Assembly: GCA_019694835.1 (NCBI GenBank)
Contig: JAIBBE010000016.1
Span: 1 to 64,000 of the forward strand
Length of the DNA: 64,000 nt
Source of the DNA: Fimbriimonadaceae bacterium
GTDB lineage: Bacteria; Armatimonadota; Fimbriimonadia; Fimbriimonadales; Fimbriimonadaceae
Direction: 5' to 3'
Every line of letters starts with the position of its first letter. The first letter of the stretch is position 1. The notes below the pieces were generated by a model that did not search any database, was not told where the DNA came from, and worked only from the letters and a program-made list of their open reading frames with translations. Both the position numbers and the translations under genes were made by a program. Below, one piece after another: positions 62,866 through 64,000 of the stretch.

Positions 62866-63896
62866 GCAGGACCCGCGTGCTCGTCGTCGATGACTCGCCG
62901 TTCATTCGGCGTGTGCTCACCGACTGGCTGAAGTCGACCGACGAGTTCGATGTCGTCGGAGTCGCGGCAAATGGCGAAGAGGCATTGGCTCAGACCCTAA
63001 CGCTCAAGCCCGACGTCATCACGCTCGACGTCGAAATGCCGGTCCGGGACGGCCTCTGGGCTCTCGATCAGATCATGAAGGCGCAACCCACGCCCGTGAT
63101 CATGGTCAGCAGCGTTACCACTCAAGGTGCCGCCGCGACGCTCAAGGCGCTCGAACTCGGTGCTGCCGAGATCTTTGCCAAGCCGCAAGGCAGCAGCAGT
63201 CTCAAGTTCCTCGCGACCAAGGACGAACTGCTCGACAAGATTCGCGGTATCAAGCACGCGCGAGTCTCTCGCTCGTTCGCGATTACTCCGAAAGTGGCCG
63301 CGCCGCGGCACGGCACGAACAAAGTAGTCCTTATTGCCTCTTCGACCGGTGGTCCCAAGGCGCTTTCGGCGCTCTTCGCGGCTCTTCCGAAGGGGTTCCA
63401 AGCTCCCATCGCGATCGTCCAGCATATGCCGCCGGGGTTTACGAAGAGCCTTGCGCAGAGACTCGAGGGCCTCGGGACCATTGAGTGTAGGGAAGCCGAA
63501 GCCGGTGATGTCATGTCTCCGGGTCTGGCACTCCTTGCGCCAGCGGGGCTGCACATGGTGATCGGTGAGGGTGGCAAGATCGAGTTCGAAGATAGTCCAC
63601 GGGTTCACGGGGTCAAGCCAGCCGCAGATTTCATGTTCCAGAGCGGCGCCAAAGTTTACGGACCGCGAGTCGTCGGTGTCGTATTGACGGGGATGGGTCG
63701 CGACGGTGCCGATGGCGCGGTTGCGATTCGCAAAGCGGGCGGAACCGTGTTTGGCGAGGCCGAGAGCACAGCCATGATTTACGGCATGCCGCGCGCGGCG
63801 ATGATCGCTGGTGGCATCGACGCAGAATTCCCCATCAATGAGATGGCTCACGCGATTTCAGCTTCGCTGGTCGGGAGGGTAGCCCATGCTTCCTAA
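62862..63896 (+). CDS. cheB: Chemotaxis methylesterase/deamidase CheB
   Basis: 344 aa. Receiver domain (residues 1-125) with VLVVDDS and the phospho-acceptor Asp56 in ITLDVEMP. The methylesterase domain has Ser161 in IASSTGGPKAL, His188 in VQHMPPGF and Asp281 in GMGRDGADG, completing the triad. Removes methyl groups from receptors when phosphorylated by CheA. ATG at 62862 overlaps the HDOD stop. No CheA or CheY in the window. Confidence 0.97.
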   Translation: MSRTRVLVVDDSPFIRRVLTDWLKSTDEFDVVGVAANGEEALAQTLTLKPDVITLDVEMPVRDGLWALDQIMKAQPTPVIMVSSVTTQGAAATLKALELGAAEIFAKPQGSSSLKFLATKDELLDKIRGIKHARVSRSFAITPKVAAPRHGTNKVVLIASSTGGPKALSALFAALPKGFQAPIAIVQHMPPGFTKSLAQRLEGLGTIECREAEAGDVMSPGLALLAPAGLHMVIGEGGKIEFEDSPRVHGVKPAADFMFQSGAKVYGPRVVGVVLTGMGRDGADGAVAIRKAGGTVFGEAESTAMIYGMPRAAMIAGGIDAEFPINEMAHAISASLVGRVAHAS

Positions 63897-64000
63897 GCAA
63901 GAAGACTGGAAGACCTTTTACGATGCGATGAAGCGCCGATCGGGGCTGGATCTTTACAAGTATAAGGCTCAGCAGCTCCAAAGGCGCATTCTCAGCATGA
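63886..64000 (+). CDS. cheR: Chemotaxis methyltransferase CheR, 5' part, cut by window end
   Basis: 38 codons visible from ATG at 63886, overlapping the cheB stop by 11 bp. The stretch FYDAMKRRSGLDLYKYKAQQLQRRIL fits the all-alpha N-terminal domain of CheR (GLDLSxYKxxxLxRRL). The catalytic domain is beyond the window, so the call rests on this segment and on its place after cheB. Confidence 0.75.
   Translation, partial: MLPKQEDWKTFYDAMKRRSGLDLYKYKAQQLQRRILSM

Overview
The window looks like a GC-rich chromosome segment of a free-living, Gram-negative-type bacterium. The best guess is Armatimonadota, class Fimbriimonadia. That placement is an inference from style only: several secreted proteins end in the same dockerin-like module (IGDYAILS ... 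IADYAILSxNYG), genes sit in short operons, and NuoD, FtsEX-EnvC, CheC/CheD and GatCA are present. There is no phage, integrase, transposase or CRISPR array. Coding density is high, with about 55 genes and one tRNA.

Layout. 0.1-4.1 kb: a class V aminotransferase, a sugar-phosphate isomerase-like TIM barrel, a secreted propeller protein and PlsC. 4.15-4.64 kb: a four-helix-bundle (S23/IVP family) gene boxed by inverted G-rich iterons. 4.7-9.5 kb: a DPP-IV-type peptidase, then an aminotransferase-queC-queE operon for 7-deazaguanine synthesis. 9.5-15.5 kb: an 84-bp tandem repeat, a HAF-repeat dockerin protein, a three-gene cassette (zinc ribbon, radical SAM, membrane protein) and a second dockerin protein. 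15.7-19.6 kb: an AraC regulator divergent from a PliG-like secreted protein and a frameshifted repeat protein. 19.6-26.3 kb: solitary nuoD, tRNA-Ala(GGC), and two convergent helicase-nuclease genes that look like a small accessory or defence locus. 26.4-36.4 kb: secreted proteins, DinB, a membrane glycosyltransferase with a propeller-LytM protein, a Gfo/Idh/MocA oxidoreductase and FabH. 36.5-45.2 kb: a subtilase, a thioredoxin/polysaccharide-deacetylase fusion, comEC split in two, dciA, recF and dedA. 45.3-56.3 kb: gatCA, a cyclophilin lipoprotein, carA, a DUF2325-like protein and several secreted proteins. 56.4-60.7 kb: ftsE-ftsX-envC-rhaI in one coupled operon. 60.8-64.0 kb: cheC-cheD-HDOD-cheB-cheR, cut by the window end.

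The most unusual feature is a set of dispersed palindromic repeat families, several of which lie in frame inside real genes. A 70-bp piece related to the 84-bp tandem repeat is translated inside queC. A second family, with 26-28 bp inverted arms, is translated inside ftsE and right after the signal peptide of the thioredoxin/deacetylase fusion; in the fusion it carries a third family nested inside it. A hairpin repeat supplies the last residues of a DinB protein. This resembles the protein-coding palindromic elements described in Rickettsia. A separate intergenic hairpin family (five copies) shows a G-C to T-A compensatory change in its stem, so the folded form seems to be selected.

Many gene starts have no visible Shine-Dalgarno sequence but have a TANNNT hexamer 6-9 nt upstream of the start codon, which suggests leaderless transcription. 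Functions were assigned from protein motifs read directly from the sequence; no database search was run.
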